Below are positions 35,201 to 47,525 of a stretch of DNA of 64,000 nt, piece by piece (position 1 is the stretch's first letter; the number at the start of each line of letters is the position of its first letter). Both the position numbers and the translations under genes were made by a program. The notes beneath the pieces were generated by a model. It saw only the letters and a program-made list of their open reading frames with translations, was not told where the DNA came from and did no database searches. Source of the DNA: Erythroxylum novogranatense (taxonomy: Eukaryota; Streptophyta; Magnoliopsida; Malpighiales; Erythroxylaceae); contig CM057234.1 of assembly GCA_029891385.1 (NCBI GenBank), forward strand, positions 28,444,350 to 28,508,349, read 5' to 3'.

Positions 35201-37669
35201 GAAGGATATCGACAATATCTTGTCAAGTGACAAAGAAGATCTATTTTTGACAGTACTTAAATTTAAGAATCTGAATTTCGAAAGTTGAATCCAGACTTAT
35301 ATGATTAGTATTTATCACATTCTACGTCCGAGGACATAAAAGAACTTAAAGTCCATAAAAGAAATAAAAGAGGAAAGATTAGTCAACCACAAACTTTAAT
35401 TTAGTGGGATGATGATTGAGAATTGAGTTGACATCAAAGATAAGAGCTGAATTTTATATTGTGTTAGGATTCCTTAATAGATAGAAAGTAGTAATAAGTT
35501 AAATATATTATTCTATTTTAGATATGATATCCTAGTTGTTTAAGACTATAATAAGGGTTCCTCTATAAATATGTGTATATTCAGCCCTTCGATAACAAGC
35601 AATCTAAAATTTTTCTATAAACTTGAGTTTTCAACTAGAAAATAAGATGCTTTCATCTAAGAGCCATTCTTAAACCCTAGGAGTGATTTCTAGTTTCCTA
35701 CCTTCCATTCTTTGTGTTCACCACAAAATTTCATCAACCAAAATCCTAATTTCTGGCCATATTAAACCTTAAAACACTAGCCTAATATCAGTCATATTTC
35801 TAATTTTTTGAGTTTTAGCTGCTAGTTAATAATTCTTTTATTTGTCCTACATTACGATTTCATGCAATATTCAGATTGTAAACCAGCTTGTGCGACTAAG
35901 CATTACAAATGTATCATAAATAAAATAAGATGGAATGAATCACAATGCTCCCTCATCCAAAAATGTGAGAACATTACTACAAAGGCTATATAAAATATTC
36001 CCATGTTATTCCAATTAATGAATATTCAACATTTCTAGGACTAGGGATAAGCTTCCAACATGGAGGAAGTCTTCATGCCTATTATACCATCTAAATTGAC
36101 AAAATCTTGTCTCTTATCGATTAGTTCCTTATATGATGAACAACCAATGTTTAAATTGTATTTTTGAAACATTGGGAAATTTTTATTCAAACAATCCACA
36201 CCAAGAGAGCATGTCTGTGAGCATAAAAAATTCTTAAATCCTACTATTGATTTGTCTAATATTATTTGTTTGTAAAGTAACGATTCAAAGTGAAGCTTCG
36301 CTTTAAATGGAAGAAAATTTACAAGCCTTACCAATAACATTTACAGCATACTAGTTAAAGCTAAGGATGGATTTTGAGGAATGGATTCAATGCTGATTAA
36401 GAAAAAGATGAAGGGATCACAAGAAAAAGGACAAAAATTAGGCCAGTATGTTATCATTGTCATTACATATTAAAAAGAATAGAAATACCTGTAAAACATC
36501 TGGAAGTAAAATAAAGATGAAAATCAACCCATCCAGATACTACAGAGTAGTAAATGCATTTTACACCACAAGCATGTTATTGGAATATCGTAAGGAAAAT
36601 TAAACAAGGGCATACCGTATTTGCAGCAAAGGCTCCCCAGAATAATCGTGGACAGTTAGATCCCTGCATCATAAGTAGATAACTGATAAAAGTGTGATAT
36701 TCAAGGAAGTTTACTAAAAATTTCAAACTTTAAAGAAAAGAAGCAGTTTAAATTTGTAAAATGTGATACCTGGTTTTGACCCCAAACCCAGAGTCTGCCC
36801 ACTGACATGTTTCCATCATTCTCACGTGATTCTGCAATAGCAGCTGTACAGTGTGCTCCACAAGATATAGATCTTACAAATTCTGTCTCCAATTGCTTCA
36901 CTTTCTTTGGAAACTTCCTACCCTCTTCAGTGCCATCTCCCAGTTGACCAAACTCATTAGCACCTAAAGAATTCTCAAGGTAAGGCCCATAATGCCATTA
37001 GAACAAACAACCAACAAAGGCAGTACTTTAGCATTGTAGGAAATGTTGAAACAGGCATGCACACAAGTGATTAACAGAGGTTCTCAACGTAAATATCTCA
37101 AAAACATAAAAGGGGATGAGGATTGAAAAATACAAAGACAAGAACAACTCTCCAAGTTAGTCAAGCTCATCAAACTTAGGAAGCAACCACAAGAGGCAAT
37201 AGCCAAAAGTTCACATTCCATAAACCAACAATAACTAACAAATGCAGATTGTAATACTAATAATATTTGGCATTCATGTCGAAGCAAATTGCATAGACAC
37301 ATTCAACCAGGATCCTTACGTTATTAAGGATTCAAAATCAACGAAATCTTGTACCCAAAGCAAGAAGAGGAACAACATTAGCAAATATCCAAAACAAGTG
37401 AAAGGGATCGAACCCCAAGTGAAAAGGGACCCATCGGAGGCAACAGCCGCAGTATGCTCACGGCCACAAGCTATATCCAACCACCGAGCATTACCACCGG
37501 CTGGGCATCCAAAGAGCTCAGGGGAAAGCTGCTTTGGAATTCGCCATAGCCGCTCTTTGCCATTCCTGGCTGTTTGTCCACTCTGGTTATATCCCCAAGC
37601 ATAAATTGCACTCTTTGTTGGAAGATTCATTGACCTTGAGGTCTCCCCCATTATCTCGTCAATATCCAT
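29281..37669 (-). CDS. RCC1-repeat (UVR8-like) beta-propeller protein
   Basis: Exons on the minus strand by eye: 37669-37414, 36963-36770, 36663-36616, 32581-32509, 32307-32136, 31203-30772, 30693-30502 and 29347-29281, all GT-AG, total 1434 nt, 477 residues, in frame. Seven RCC1-type repeats are visible: [30 protein letters not shown] with [74 protein letters not shown] and [12 protein letters not shown]. This predicts a seven-bladed propeller spanning nearly the whole protein. The N-terminus MDIDEI precedes the first WGYNQSGQ strand; an in-frame ATG 39 bases upstream is probably leader. From memory it resembles the Arabidopsis RCC1-family pair At5g16040/At3g02510, whose partners are not well defined. 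The C-terminal exon ([10 protein letters not shown]) is acidic. It lies tail to tail with the MADS gene; intron 3 (4034 bp) and intron 7 (1154 bp) contain transposons. Confidence 0.92.
29473..29861 (-). mobile_element. deleted copia fragment: short LTR, polypurine tract, integrase piece
   Basis: In RCC1 intron 7, minus strand: an integrase remnant (29861-29652) reads [28 protein letters not shown], the conserved copia core around the third acidic residue. It jumps almost directly to a polypurine tract (CTTGAGGGGAGTAT, plus ~29608-29623) and a TG...CA segment of about 135 bp (plus 29473-29607) taken as the LTR. RT and RNase H are missing, so a large internal deletion has occurred. Confidence 0.6.
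29925..30362 (+). repeat. solo LTR of the gypsy family found in RCC1 intron 3
   Basis: The sequence parallels the LTRs at about 32800-33422 and 35340-35851. Shared blocks include the TTAGGTAAAAAGTAATAATGAG-like start, the CCTTAGGAGCGATTCTTAGTTCC-like block and the end TTTCTGTGAGTTTTAGCTAC...ACTTGTCCTACA at 30362. It is shorter than the full LTR because a ~100-bp middle block is absent. No internal sequence is attached. Boundaries are approximate. Confidence 0.6.
32800..35851 (+). mobile_element. internally deleted Ty3/gypsy element in RCC1 intron 3 (antisense to the gene)
   Basis: Related LTRs lie at about 32800-33422 and 35340-35851, both ending TTTGTCCTACA. After the first comes a primer site resembling tRNA-Met (TTGATATTAGAGCTTTGGG, 33427 on). 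The interior is only ~1.9 kb: a gag-like N-terminus ([13 protein letters not shown], 33452 on), then integrase remnants ([14 protein letters not shown] 34390 on; AEFAYNSS and SPFEIVSG near 34650-34710) and the C-terminal [21 protein letters not shown] block (34980 on). Protease, RT and RNase H are absent. The 5' LTR carries an extra ~100-bp stretch near 33015-33115. LTR starts are uncertain because the flanks share purine-rich sequence. Confidence 0.75.
34235..35230 (+). pseudogene. gypsy integrase remnant in RCC1 intron 3
   Basis: Two open pieces (34235-34486 and 34847-35230) are joined by a frameshifted stretch. They carry the integrase core end ([16 protein letters not shown], where the catalytic Asp context is still visible) and the C-terminal domain ([19 protein letters not shown]). 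The conserved HPQT..Q.E block appears only in a broken frame near 34540. It is not functional. Confidence 0.75.
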
Positions 37670-38200
37670 TTCTTTTACACAATTTACGTACGAACCTAGC
37701 AAGTACAAATGGCCTACACTAAATAAACAAAATTATCAAATGAAATGGCAAGCGAGAGTGGAGACTGATCAATATGAGAAAAAAAAAATCAAAATTTCCA
37801 CGAAATTGCAGCTAAAAGTTACAAACGCATTTGACCCATTTAGACTTTCAACTGAAATTCGCTAACCGGTCAAAGATTTGCACAACTTGAATCCAGATAT
37901 TTAGTGGATCATATTCGTGGGTTTGGGTCCGGATAGTTTCAGGGAAAATGGGGAGAACAGAAAAGGAACAGAAGTTCAACAATCGGGGAACCAACGCATT
38001 AGACAGACATAAAGAGAGAAATATGAGAAACGAAATGGCGCACCTCTATATTTAGAGGGAAGAAAGACGAACACGAGGCCGAGATTTGTTTGACAAAATG
38101 ATCCTCAACCGTGCTTTTCCTCACCGTGCGTTGGACCTGGATGACTTACAATTAATGCGTGTGGGAGAGAGAGAGCGCAGATACAAAACGTGAAATAAAA
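37670..38200 (-). promoter_or_regulatory. promoter/leader region of the RCC1-repeat gene
   Basis: Minus strand: a TATA-like AAATATAG (plus 38048-38056) lies ~380 bp upstream of the start codon. A TTTGTACTTGCTAG followed by GTTCGTACG (plus ~37690-37710) could be a 5'-UTR intron acceptor. No other gene is visible here. The positions are suggestive only. Confidence 0.35.
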
Positions 38201-38359
38201 GTGAACAAGTTTGACGTTTTGTTCCGAGATGTTTGGAACTGGTCGGGTCGGATCGAATCGATTGTCCGAATCAAATCATAGCTACAGAACTTGAATCTTC
38301 TAGGCCGGTTGTCTTGGATACCATGAACCAGAGACTGGATAGTCAATTCATAGTTAAAC

Positions 38360-39290
38360 ACAAAAGTCTAAAACAATAGTAATACCAAAAACATATATCT
38401 TTAATTTATTTAAAATAAAATATTATCAGCCTAATATATACTAACTTTATTGAAATAAAATGTAAATATAATGATTTTTAACACAAATAATTATACAAAA
38501 ATAAAAACGAAACTAACAAAAATAAATTTATATGTTTAAAGGATTAATTATTATATTATTTCATTGATAACATTAATAAATAAAGGAGTTAGTATGCATT
38601 ATATTTTAAAATAATCTGGATCGTTGTTTCAGGTACTAACAAATAAATTTATGTCATAAACATTTTTATAAGATATAAAAATAAAATTATTGTTATTATC
38701 TAATTAAAATATTGGTTACATTTTCACTTGTCGTTCTTATTTTAAATGGTAAAATTCATATATTATTTAATTATCCAGTAAAAATATTGGTTAGAGTTTG
38801 ACTTCTCATTCTTATTTTAAATAGTCAAAATTAATATATTATTTAGTTATAAATAATGTAAAAATACTTTTAGAGATTTACGTTGTGGGTAAATGATTTT
38901 TATTTTAGGATTAAATATAAAATTTTAAAAATTGAAAATAAAATAAAAAACATATTTTAAAAAAATTGTAATAATGAGATAATTTAAAAGATATATAATT
39001 TTTAATATATATAATAATTTATATATTATATATTTGAGTGAGAGAACATTTAAAGAATTTTAAATACGACGGTCCAAGGTACTTAAGCTTAGAGAGAATA
39101 ATGAGGCAGAAGATAAATAAGTAGCTGGAATAAAAGCTCTATTAGTATAAACTCATCCAAACAGGCACTAAATATTTGCACCAAACAAGATGATACCAAA
39201 TACCAATTGACAGGACGTGAGAGAGCGTTGAATATCTTAAAGGTAGAGAAGTGAGTGAAACAAAGAAAGGGATGTTGATGTCATAAAGCT
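38360..39290. other. AT-rich non-coding stretch
   Basis: Very A+T-rich with an imperfect internal duplication (TAATTAAAATATTGGTTACATTTTCACTTG near 38700 and a similar block near 38770-38800). A MITE-like end, CTCATCCAAACAGGCAC, occurs at about 39157-39173 but no matching inverted partner was found. Confidence 0.4.
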
Positions 39291-39299
39291 TTGTTAAGG

Positions 39300-41240
39300 T
39301 CGAGAAGTTATGAAAGAGAATTATGGATGATGTCTGAAAGTTTGGAAACTAGAAATGTTGCTGATCGTCTCCAGGGCCTCTTCATTCACAATGTGATCGC
39401 CATCCATTCCCGACATATCAGCTACACCTCTCTCTGTAGCTTATAACAGTAATAACGCTCTACTTGAATGATACTTGACGATCATACCATAAAGGTGTAT
39501 ATATCCTTGCCTATATTCTTCATTTTGAACATGATTGATAGTCAATTTGTTTCTTTGCTTAACAAACTACATATTGTTTAAAGCTATCAACAATATCATT
39601 TATACGAAAAAATTAAATTATAAATTTATTGTTGGATCTTTTATTATGTACTAAATGGTCTTTTGTAATCATACTAAAGATTACTCGACATGATTAGAGT
39701 ACTAATATAATATATCATTTGTTTGGAGACTACTTTAGACCACAATTTGACTTTAATAATCTGAGTATGTATTGCTCTTGATCCTTCTGAATGAAACCTA
39801 CCAGTTATACTAGATAGATTATGACATTTAGTTCTTCATTTAAAGAACATAACATTCATTTGATGTATATTAAGATACATTCCAATTAAAAGGATATAAT
39901 CATTTAAAATGGTGTAAGCCTCATAAAAAATGAGAATTTCTTCTTATAATCGATCTATTCAATTGTGTGTATCCTTTTGTCATTAAACACGCTTTGTATC
40001 TTTCAAATCTGTCATTAGTCTGCTTCTTAACATTTAAAAAGAAATCATTCATAATGATTTCACGTCCTTTTAGAATATTATCCTAAGTTATAGATTGAAC
40101 TCATCAAAGTTCATTCCTCTTCTATTACTATAACTCATTCATCCTAAACAAGGCTAGGTAGAGCCTTTTGATATTCCTCGACTTATTACTTTCTTTTGGA
40201 ATTACCATAAAGGTTATCACTTCCAAATTCAAAACTATATAAGGAATAATTCGCTCACGATATAGGTAAATTTTGAGAAGCGAATCTCTCTATATTCATA
40301 TTACCCCCACTCGAATCAGATAATAGTAAAGAGTTCCCATTGGGTTGGAATTGTCATTAATCATAAACAATTTATCATCTCCTAAATTGATCCTAATACC
40401 ATTCAATTGGTCTTGTATTATAAAATCATTTTAATTCCAGTCTCTCATAGGGATAAGTTTTGTACTATCTCTTCTTTTTTGTAAAATCATTATCTAAAAA
40501 TGAGATATCTTGTGATACTAATTCAATTACTTATTTATTACCTTGTTCAACTTTTGAACATATATCCTTCAAAACTTTGAAAAATATCTTTTAAAGACAT
40601 TCTTCTTCCTCATGGAACATAAATTCCCATACTTATAAGAGGCACCGTGAATATAAGTAAGAAACACATTCTCAAGAACCCAGATATGGTTAATTAAATC
40701 TTTTACCTATTTATATCTCATATGGTGTTTTAAGATTTTGATTTAATAGGCACCTTATTAAGTACATATATGACCCTCAATGACACGTTACCCTAGTAGG
40801 TGAAAGGTAAATTTGCTAGTGGCACTATAGACTTAACCATAGGAAGTGTTATTTCTCACGTCTACACTACCATGTTATTGGTGGATTCATATCATAGTCT
40901 TAGCTATAGATTAAATTTTCATTACATGACCTCTTGAAATGACCAAATAACTCTTCTTATACTTGATCAACTCTTGAAGCTTTATTGACTTTATATTGTT
41001 GATTCTCAAATAAAGTTATATACTTTTTGAAACGATTGAATGTTTAAAATTTTGAGAAATCAAATAAATATAACTACACTAAGTATAAATGTTGATAAAT
41101 ATGATGAAATAAGTACATTTATACTATACTTTCACATTTGCTAAGCCACATATATCTTAATGAATTACTTGCAATATCTTAGCAACTCTTTGTCCCACTC
41201 TTAATGATTTTCATGCCATTTTGTTAGCTAGACAATGTTT
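39300..41240 (-). pseudogene. heavily decayed antisense copia pol
   Basis: Minus-strand fragments between 40900 and 40500 retain integrase-like pieces in broken frames: a SIVPLANLPF stretch, LNKVPIKS, KTPYE and GRRMSLKD in the right order and spacing for a copia integrase C-terminal region followed by the start of RT. No frame longer than about 60 codons survives. LTRs were not recognised. It abuts the left end of the outer gypsy LTR at 41247. The rest of the interval shows nothing more specific. Confidence 0.5.
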
Positions 41241-41246
41241 AGAAAT

Positions 41247-44200
41247 TGTTGGATCCCGATTCGCATTAAGTATGTTTTATTTATTTTGAGGATTAGTTTG
41301 CTAATTTTCTTTTAATTAGAATAATTTGAGATTTTTAGTACTTAGTTAATAGAAATTAATTGAAATGATTTAGTTAGAATCGAGTTTTGATGAATTGTTA
41401 GAATTAAAAAGATTAAGATGGTGTAAGGGCAAATTAGGTAGATTACTTAGGTTTCTATAGTTAAAGGCTAAGAAGGAGGGCTTTATTGGTCTTTTTAGCT
41501 AGATTAAAACAATAAGAAAGGAAGCAAATAGTAAGGGGGTCGTATGAATGGGGAGAGACACGCATTTTTGTAAGGAAAAGAAGAAAGAATAAATTGCAAG
41601 TATGAAGGATCCTAAAACTACGTAGTTTTAGTGTAGGTTTTATAAGTTAGAACAATTTTCCCTAAGTCATTAAGAGACTTACGACACTTCAAAGAGAAAG
41701 AAAGGAGACTTACAAAATTTTAGAAGAGAAAAGAGAGGGAGATTTTGGTTGAAGAAGAAGAAGAAGAAGAAGAGAAGTGAAGCTTAGGTTTCTATGCTTT
41801 AGAAAGGAGGGTTTAAGTGTTTTTCTTTAAGAAGAAACTGGAAAGGAAGAGTTTAATCCTTCATTGGAGGCAAAAGAAGGAACTCGTGGGTTTCATTAAG
41901 GTAAGGAAATTTTGAATTTTCTTGGAGATTCTTGATTAGGTTTTGATGCTAATAGCTTAGGATAGGTATGGGTAAGGTTAGATAGGAATAACTTCATGTT
42001 TTCCTTTCCTTAGAAATGTCCAATTTTGATATCCTATGTTAAATTGGGATTATTGTGTTGATGAAGGTGAATTGAGGCAATTAGAGGGAGAGCCAAGACA
42101 AATTGACCAACCTACAAGCTAAAGGAATTTAAGGTGGGTGATATCTTAATAATTGAGTTAATAGGCTTATTAAAGTGTTTATAATAAATGCTAATTATGC
42201 TTTCCAATAACTTAAGAATTTTGTATCAATTCCTCTTTGTGATGATTTTAACTTGTATGAGGTGTCTTTTGAATGTAAGTTTATGTTGGAAGTGTTTGAA
42301 AAATGATTTGTTAAGTGAAAAAGATTCGGATATGTGATTTCGACGATTATGTGAAAATCAAGTGAGAGGGAATTTTTGTAAGAGCCATTTGTGGCTAATG
42401 TGTATAAATTGTGTGAATTATGTGAAATGCATGTTTTATTTGAGTTTGTGGTGGTCCCATAAGAGTCAGGTGCACCTGTCTACTCATAGGTTTTTCCCGC
42501 CTGCCCGCTAGTGGCATTGGAGTTCCTCACAGATTCCCATAAGTCACGGCTACACATGACCGCTTCGCGGCAATGTGTAGTACGTTCCGTTTCGGATCCA
42601 CCCGAACCACTTTGCTTGTGATTTTGTGGAATATTAGATTGCTTTGTGATGTGTTACATTTCTAAATTGTTTGTTGTGCTAAATTCTGCAAAGAGATTTG
42701 AAAATTGTCAATGTTTTTCTAAAGGTGATATTGTTTTGAAAATGAAAGAATGAATGATGGTTTTTGCTTATTTTTCGTTTATTAAGTTATTAATCACAGA
42801 GCCGTCGAGCTCACCCCCCATTTTCCCTCCACAGGTATCAAGCGAGAAACCGAGTCGTCGCATCGGGATTGAGGCAATACTCTGATGCATTTTGCTTTTG
42901 AAGTCATTTTTGAGAAAACAAAGTTTTATGTCGCATTTTGGATTGTATTTAACTTTTGATACTTTCGTCGTATTCGGGCTAAAATTCCCTCTAAAGCTTT
43001 GTATAATTTCTACTTTCCTTGTAAATATAAAGGTTTTGAAGTTTAAAAATGTATCTTATGTATGTTTTCTAAGAATGTATTGTTGTATAGTTGAGAATGA
43101 CAAAAAGAAAGAATGAGATTATGTTGCTTTATGGATTGGAAATGAGTAGATGCTTAGGAGTGAGATTGCCTTATGGTTTGAGAAATGTTTAGAAGCCTAG
43201 GAGTGTGTTGCTGCCATTGGATATTGAGTTTTTATGCAGGTATTTGAGTTGGGATGAACTGAATTGAAGATTTTGGTTAGTTATATAATAGGGGAGGTGC
43301 TGTCCAATTTTTCATAAATTTGGGCGGCAACTTCACCTAGGTTTTAGAACATTTTAGAGCTTGAATTAGTTTGGGTGGTCTTCTTGAAGAATGTATTACT
43401 TGTTTAGGGCTTTCCAATGATGTATAATTGGTCAAATTTGGACTTAAGATGAAAAAGTTATGAGGTTGAGAAGATGAAAGTTACTATTTATTTAGGTAGA
43501 GTTACTGTTTTGTTGGATTTTATACAGGCAGTAACTTTGAGAGTGTTTTTACCTCTTTAAATGACTGAATTGATTATTGCTCCCTTCATGAAACTTGTAG
43601 ATCATCCTTTCTTCTTTCTATTTATGTATACTATGCCTTATTTGGAGTTAGGAGTAAAAAGTTATGGGGGTTAGACCTAGTTCAGTTACTGTTCATTTGG
43701 CAATTTTGGACAGAACCTTTGAGAGGGTTTTTCACCCCTTTAGAGTTTGTTTTGGTTTTTGCATCCTTCATAGAAAATGTAGATTATCTTTTCCCCTTTC
43801 CAATTGGGTATAATTTGCAATTATTGGAGTTAGGAATAAAAAGTTATAAGGTTAGAAAGATTACAGGTACTGTTTATTTGGTCAATTACACTGTTCCATT
43901 GGTTTTTATACAGACAGTAACTTGGAGAGGGTTTTTACCTCTTTAAACGACTGAACTGATTCTTGCTCCCTTCATGAAGGTTGTAAATCACCTCTTTATC
44001 TTTCCAACGAGGTAAAATATGACATTTTTATACTTTTGTGTTAAAAGTTATGAATTTTCAAACTTCTAGTATAGTGTAGGAAATTTTCAATTGTAGCAGA
44101 AACTTTGAAATAACTTTTGACCCGCTTAAAGGCCAAACTAGTTTTTAAATCCTTCAGGAAAGTTGTAGGAGTCCCTTTTACCTTTTTATTGATACTAAGT

Positions 44201-44947
44201 TTGCGAGTTTTGGAATTTGGTGTGAAAAGTTATGAATTCTCAAAAATTCCAGGTGTAATGTTTGGTTTCCAAAGAAAAACATAAAGGAAATCATATGTAT
44301 ACATATACATGTGGAATTTCGGACTCGTCGGCACCCTTACGAGGGCGGGCGCTCGCAAGCAGCTTGCAACCGCGACCGCGAGCGACCCGCGTGCGCGAGG
44401 CGACGCCGTTTGTGCATTTTTGATTTTCTTCCATTTTCTGATTTTTCCTTTTTCCCAAATTAAACCTCCTCTCACTCTTTTGCTTGTACCTTTTTTATTT
44501 GGCCTCCGATTCACTCGGTTTTCGAAGCATTGGTTTTCTATAAAAAAAAATTCTACCCCCCTCATGCAAAAATTTAGAATTCTCGGATTAAGTTGAATTT
44601 TGTCGGATTTTATCAAAGAGAGTGAATTAGTCGGACATATTGAACATGCTTCCGTTTTTCGGTGATTTCTTAATCTAGGAAGCTCCGATTGAAGTGATTT
44701 TCATTTCTGATTATTATAGAGGCATTAAATTCCCTTTTAGCTTAGGTTGGATTTTAATTTTGGGCCCTAAGCATATCAGTTTTATTAAGAGAGATTAAGG
44801 TGAATCTTACAAGATTTGTTCGGAGGACATTAATATAAGTTCAAATTGAGTTTCTTCTGTGGTGAGGAATTCCTCCCTCGTAGGTTTGCGCGTCCAGATG
44901 TCACGTAGGACGTCAGACATGTGACTCATCCGGGAGGGGTTCCAACA
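41247..44947 (+). repeat. 5' LTR (3.7 kb) of the outer gypsy element
   Basis: Begins TGTTGGATCCCGA and ends GGTTCCAACA, giving perfect TGTTGGA/TCCAACA termini. It includes a (GAA)n microsatellite near 41750-41780 and a CpG-rich block at 44318-44412 in otherwise AT-rich DNA. The primer site CTTATGGTATCAAAGCG follows immediately. It has several related blocks in common with the LTR beginning at 62119, so the two belong to related families. Confidence 0.85.
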
Positions 44948-44966
44948 CTTATGGTATCAAAGCGTT
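44948..44966 (+). other. primer-binding site of the outer gypsy element
   Basis: CTTATGGTATCAAAGCG follows the LTR end directly; it resembles the tRNA-iMet complementary consensus TGGTATCAGAGC with one change. Confidence 0.75.
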
Positions 44967-45178
44967 TCGGTTTAGGTCCGGGTTGAAGAAGAAAATTAAG
45001 GTTTTTATAACTTATTGTGCATTCTTTTGAAATTGCATTATTTGCATTATTTCCATGATTTTGCATTGTTTTACTACATGTTTATTTTGCATGATTTAAA
45101 AATCGTACTATACACTTTGAATATTGTTTTTTTGCATGAACTAAAGTTTTTCACTGATTTTATTTTGAAGGAGTAATT

Positions 45179-46170
45179 ATGCCACCTCGCAGTAGAACTC
45201 GAGGAGCTCGGCTTCGTTCTCGCTCTCACCAGGGGAGCACAGATGAGTCTCATATCTCACAAGATGCAGGGACATACTCTGCTCCCAGCTCTGAGGCACC
45301 TAGTGTGCAACCCGAGGAGCCGCCTCCTCCTCCTACTATTCCTGCGATGGACCCGCAGTTTTTTCAGGCCTTCGCCCAGGCGTTCACTTTTGTCTTGGGT
45401 CAGGGATCTCAGGCTCCAGTGCCAGCTCCAGTGGTTAGGGGCGGACAGTATGATAAACTAAGGAAGTTTGGAGCGGTGGACTTTCATGGTACCACCAATC
45501 CGGAGGAAGCTGAATCTTGGCTTAAGAGGACTGAGTGGGTGCTTCTTCAGATGAAATGCTCTGATGAGGAGAAGCTGGAGTATACAGTGAGTCTATTGCA
45601 GGGGGATGCTCTCCACTGGTGGGAGTCAGTGCCACAGAGTCAGGTTGTGCCACCAGGGCTTACATGAAGTGATTTTGGAGAGTTGTTCAGGAAGAAATAC
45701 CTCTCCCGGGTTTATATGCAGGAAAAGGCCAGAGAGTTTCTCAATTTGACTCAGAGGGAGATGTCTGTCAGCGAGTATGAGCTGAGATTCACTCAGTTAT
45801 CCCGATATGCAGCTCATATTGTGGCCAGTGAGGAAGACAACTCAGAGGGAGATGTCTGTCAGCGAGTATGAGCTGAGATTCACTCAGTTATCCCGATATG
45901 CAGCTCATATTGTGGCCAGTGAGGAAGACAAGTGCAGAAAGTTTGAGGGAGGCCTTCACCTGGGCATCAAGGAGAAGGTGATCATCCATAATTTCTGTGA
46001 TTTTCAGCAGCTGGTGGATGCTGCACTCCAGGCTGAGAAGCTGGAGAACATCAGGCAGGAGGTGAGCAGGAAGAGAAAGAGCAGAGGGCAGTCATCATCC
46101 AGGAGAGGGGGCAAAGTGCGATCGGTGGACAGTGGTAGAAAGAGTGCGGTTCAGAACATCCGTTCTATCA
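45179..46170 (+). pseudogene. gag of the outer gypsy element, N-terminal and core part
   Basis: Starts MPPRSRTRGARLRS (45179). A proline-rich N-terminus is followed by the retrotransposon gag core: FGAVDFHGTTNPEEAESWL, YTVSLLQGDALHWWESV, then F..LFRKKYLS, VSEYELRFTQLSRYA and KFEGGLHLGIKEKV. A TGA at 45665-45667 replaces an expected Trp codon, and an exact 91-bp tandem duplication (45750-45840/45841-45931) shifts the frame. The C-terminal R/K/S-rich linker ends where the insertion begins at 46171. The zinc-knuckle end lies 14.5 kb away at 60714-61015. Confidence 0.88.
45750..45931 (+). repeat. exact 91-bp tandem duplication within gag
   Basis: Positions 45750-45840 and 45841-45931 are identical base for base. 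91 is not a multiple of three, so the downstream gag is thrown out of frame. Confidence 0.95.
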
Positions 46171-47249
46171 TGTGATGGGTATATCGATAATTTGGATCGG
46201 GTCCGGATTGAGTACAGGCAAATGTTGCATTGTACATGCATTATAGTTTCTATAGACATCGGTAAATAATTGTTGATTTCATAAGCATATGAATGTACAT
46301 ACATGTATGACAATTTCCCGATTAAATCGCGTAAAGTGAAAATTTGGTTATAATTGTACAGATCAGGTTTTGAATATAGAATTGGAGTGAAATTGAAATT
46401 TGAGTATGGGAATGAGTATTTATTAATTTTGTGAAATTATAAGAATTTTTTCAGAATTTTTAGAGTATTGATTCCGGACCGGAAAATTGGCTTAGAGACT
46501 GATTAATTAGATTCTGGGTCCGTGATTGATTGACAATTGGTATGAAACAATTGGAGGTGTTATTTCTAGAATTATGGTTGCAAACCATTGTGAAATTGAG
46601 AGAAAAATATAATAAGAATTGGATTGTTAGACCCTAAGATTTGGGCATGTGGCATAAGAGTTGTCAAACATGCCCTTAGCTTTAAAATCTTTTATATATA
46701 TACCCTTACCTTTGAGTTTGCCTCCTTCGACCGATTCCCTTTTGGTTTTGAGAAAAAATCTCATTTTCTTCTTCTCTTCTCCTTCGCGATTCATCGTTCT
46801 TGATTGTTGTTTCAATTTTCTTCCTTTGAATTGCTCCAATCATCGTTGTTAACCTAGCTAAATCGGATTTGAGAAAGATGATGAATATTGGAGGAGAAAT
46901 GAAGGATTGTCGTCGATGTGTTTAGGCTTGATCGTTGAAGTGTTTTAGTGATTTTTAAGAGGTTGAAAGCTTGAATCAAGTAAGTTTATGCTCCTTTATG
47001 CCTTAAGTCGTTTAATTTGATCATTGAATTGAGTATGAAATTGTGTAGAAATTGATAAGTTTCGGATGTTAGGGTTTTTGAGAATTTCATTGATTTTGAT
47101 TTGGGTATTTGATGAATAACGATTAAATGATGGATTTGAGGTTAGAAATAAGTTGGGTTTAATGTTTAAAATTGATTGAGAGTGTTTGGAATGGATTTGG
47201 GTAAATTTATATAAGAAGATCAGAAGAATTTCTGGGTTTCATATGCATT

Positions 47250-47525
47250 TACGGGATCGTGACTGCGCGAAGCGATGAACACGCCGTGGCGAAAACCACC
47301 CCATGGTGCACGTCATGATTTAAAAATGGATTATCGCCATGACGAGTTGAAATCATCGCCGCGCGCGACGAGTGAAGATGTGCGCCATGGCGAGAGATTC
47401 GTTTACACGTCGCGACGAGACCAAGGTGCGTCATGGCGAAAGGCGTGGATTCGCCATGGGAGAAACGAAGCGTCGTCGCATGAAGAAGAGGTCTCGCCAT
47501 GGCGAAGACCATCATGCGCCATGTA
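47250..47525. repeat. CpG-rich block with repeated CGCCATGGCG-like palindromes
   Basis: In an AT-rich LTR this ~275-bp patch is dense in CpG and carries many variants of CGCCATGGCGA (for example near 47380, 47430, 47450 and 47490), each close to a perfect palindrome. Both strands are open by chance; no protein family is recognised. Confidence 0.75.

Noticed and set aside
37669..37708. Upstream in-frame ATG extending the RCC1-repeat protein by 13 residues
   Set aside because: The extension is hydrophobic and unlike the compact start expected before the first propeller blade, and a likely splice acceptor lies between the two ATGs.
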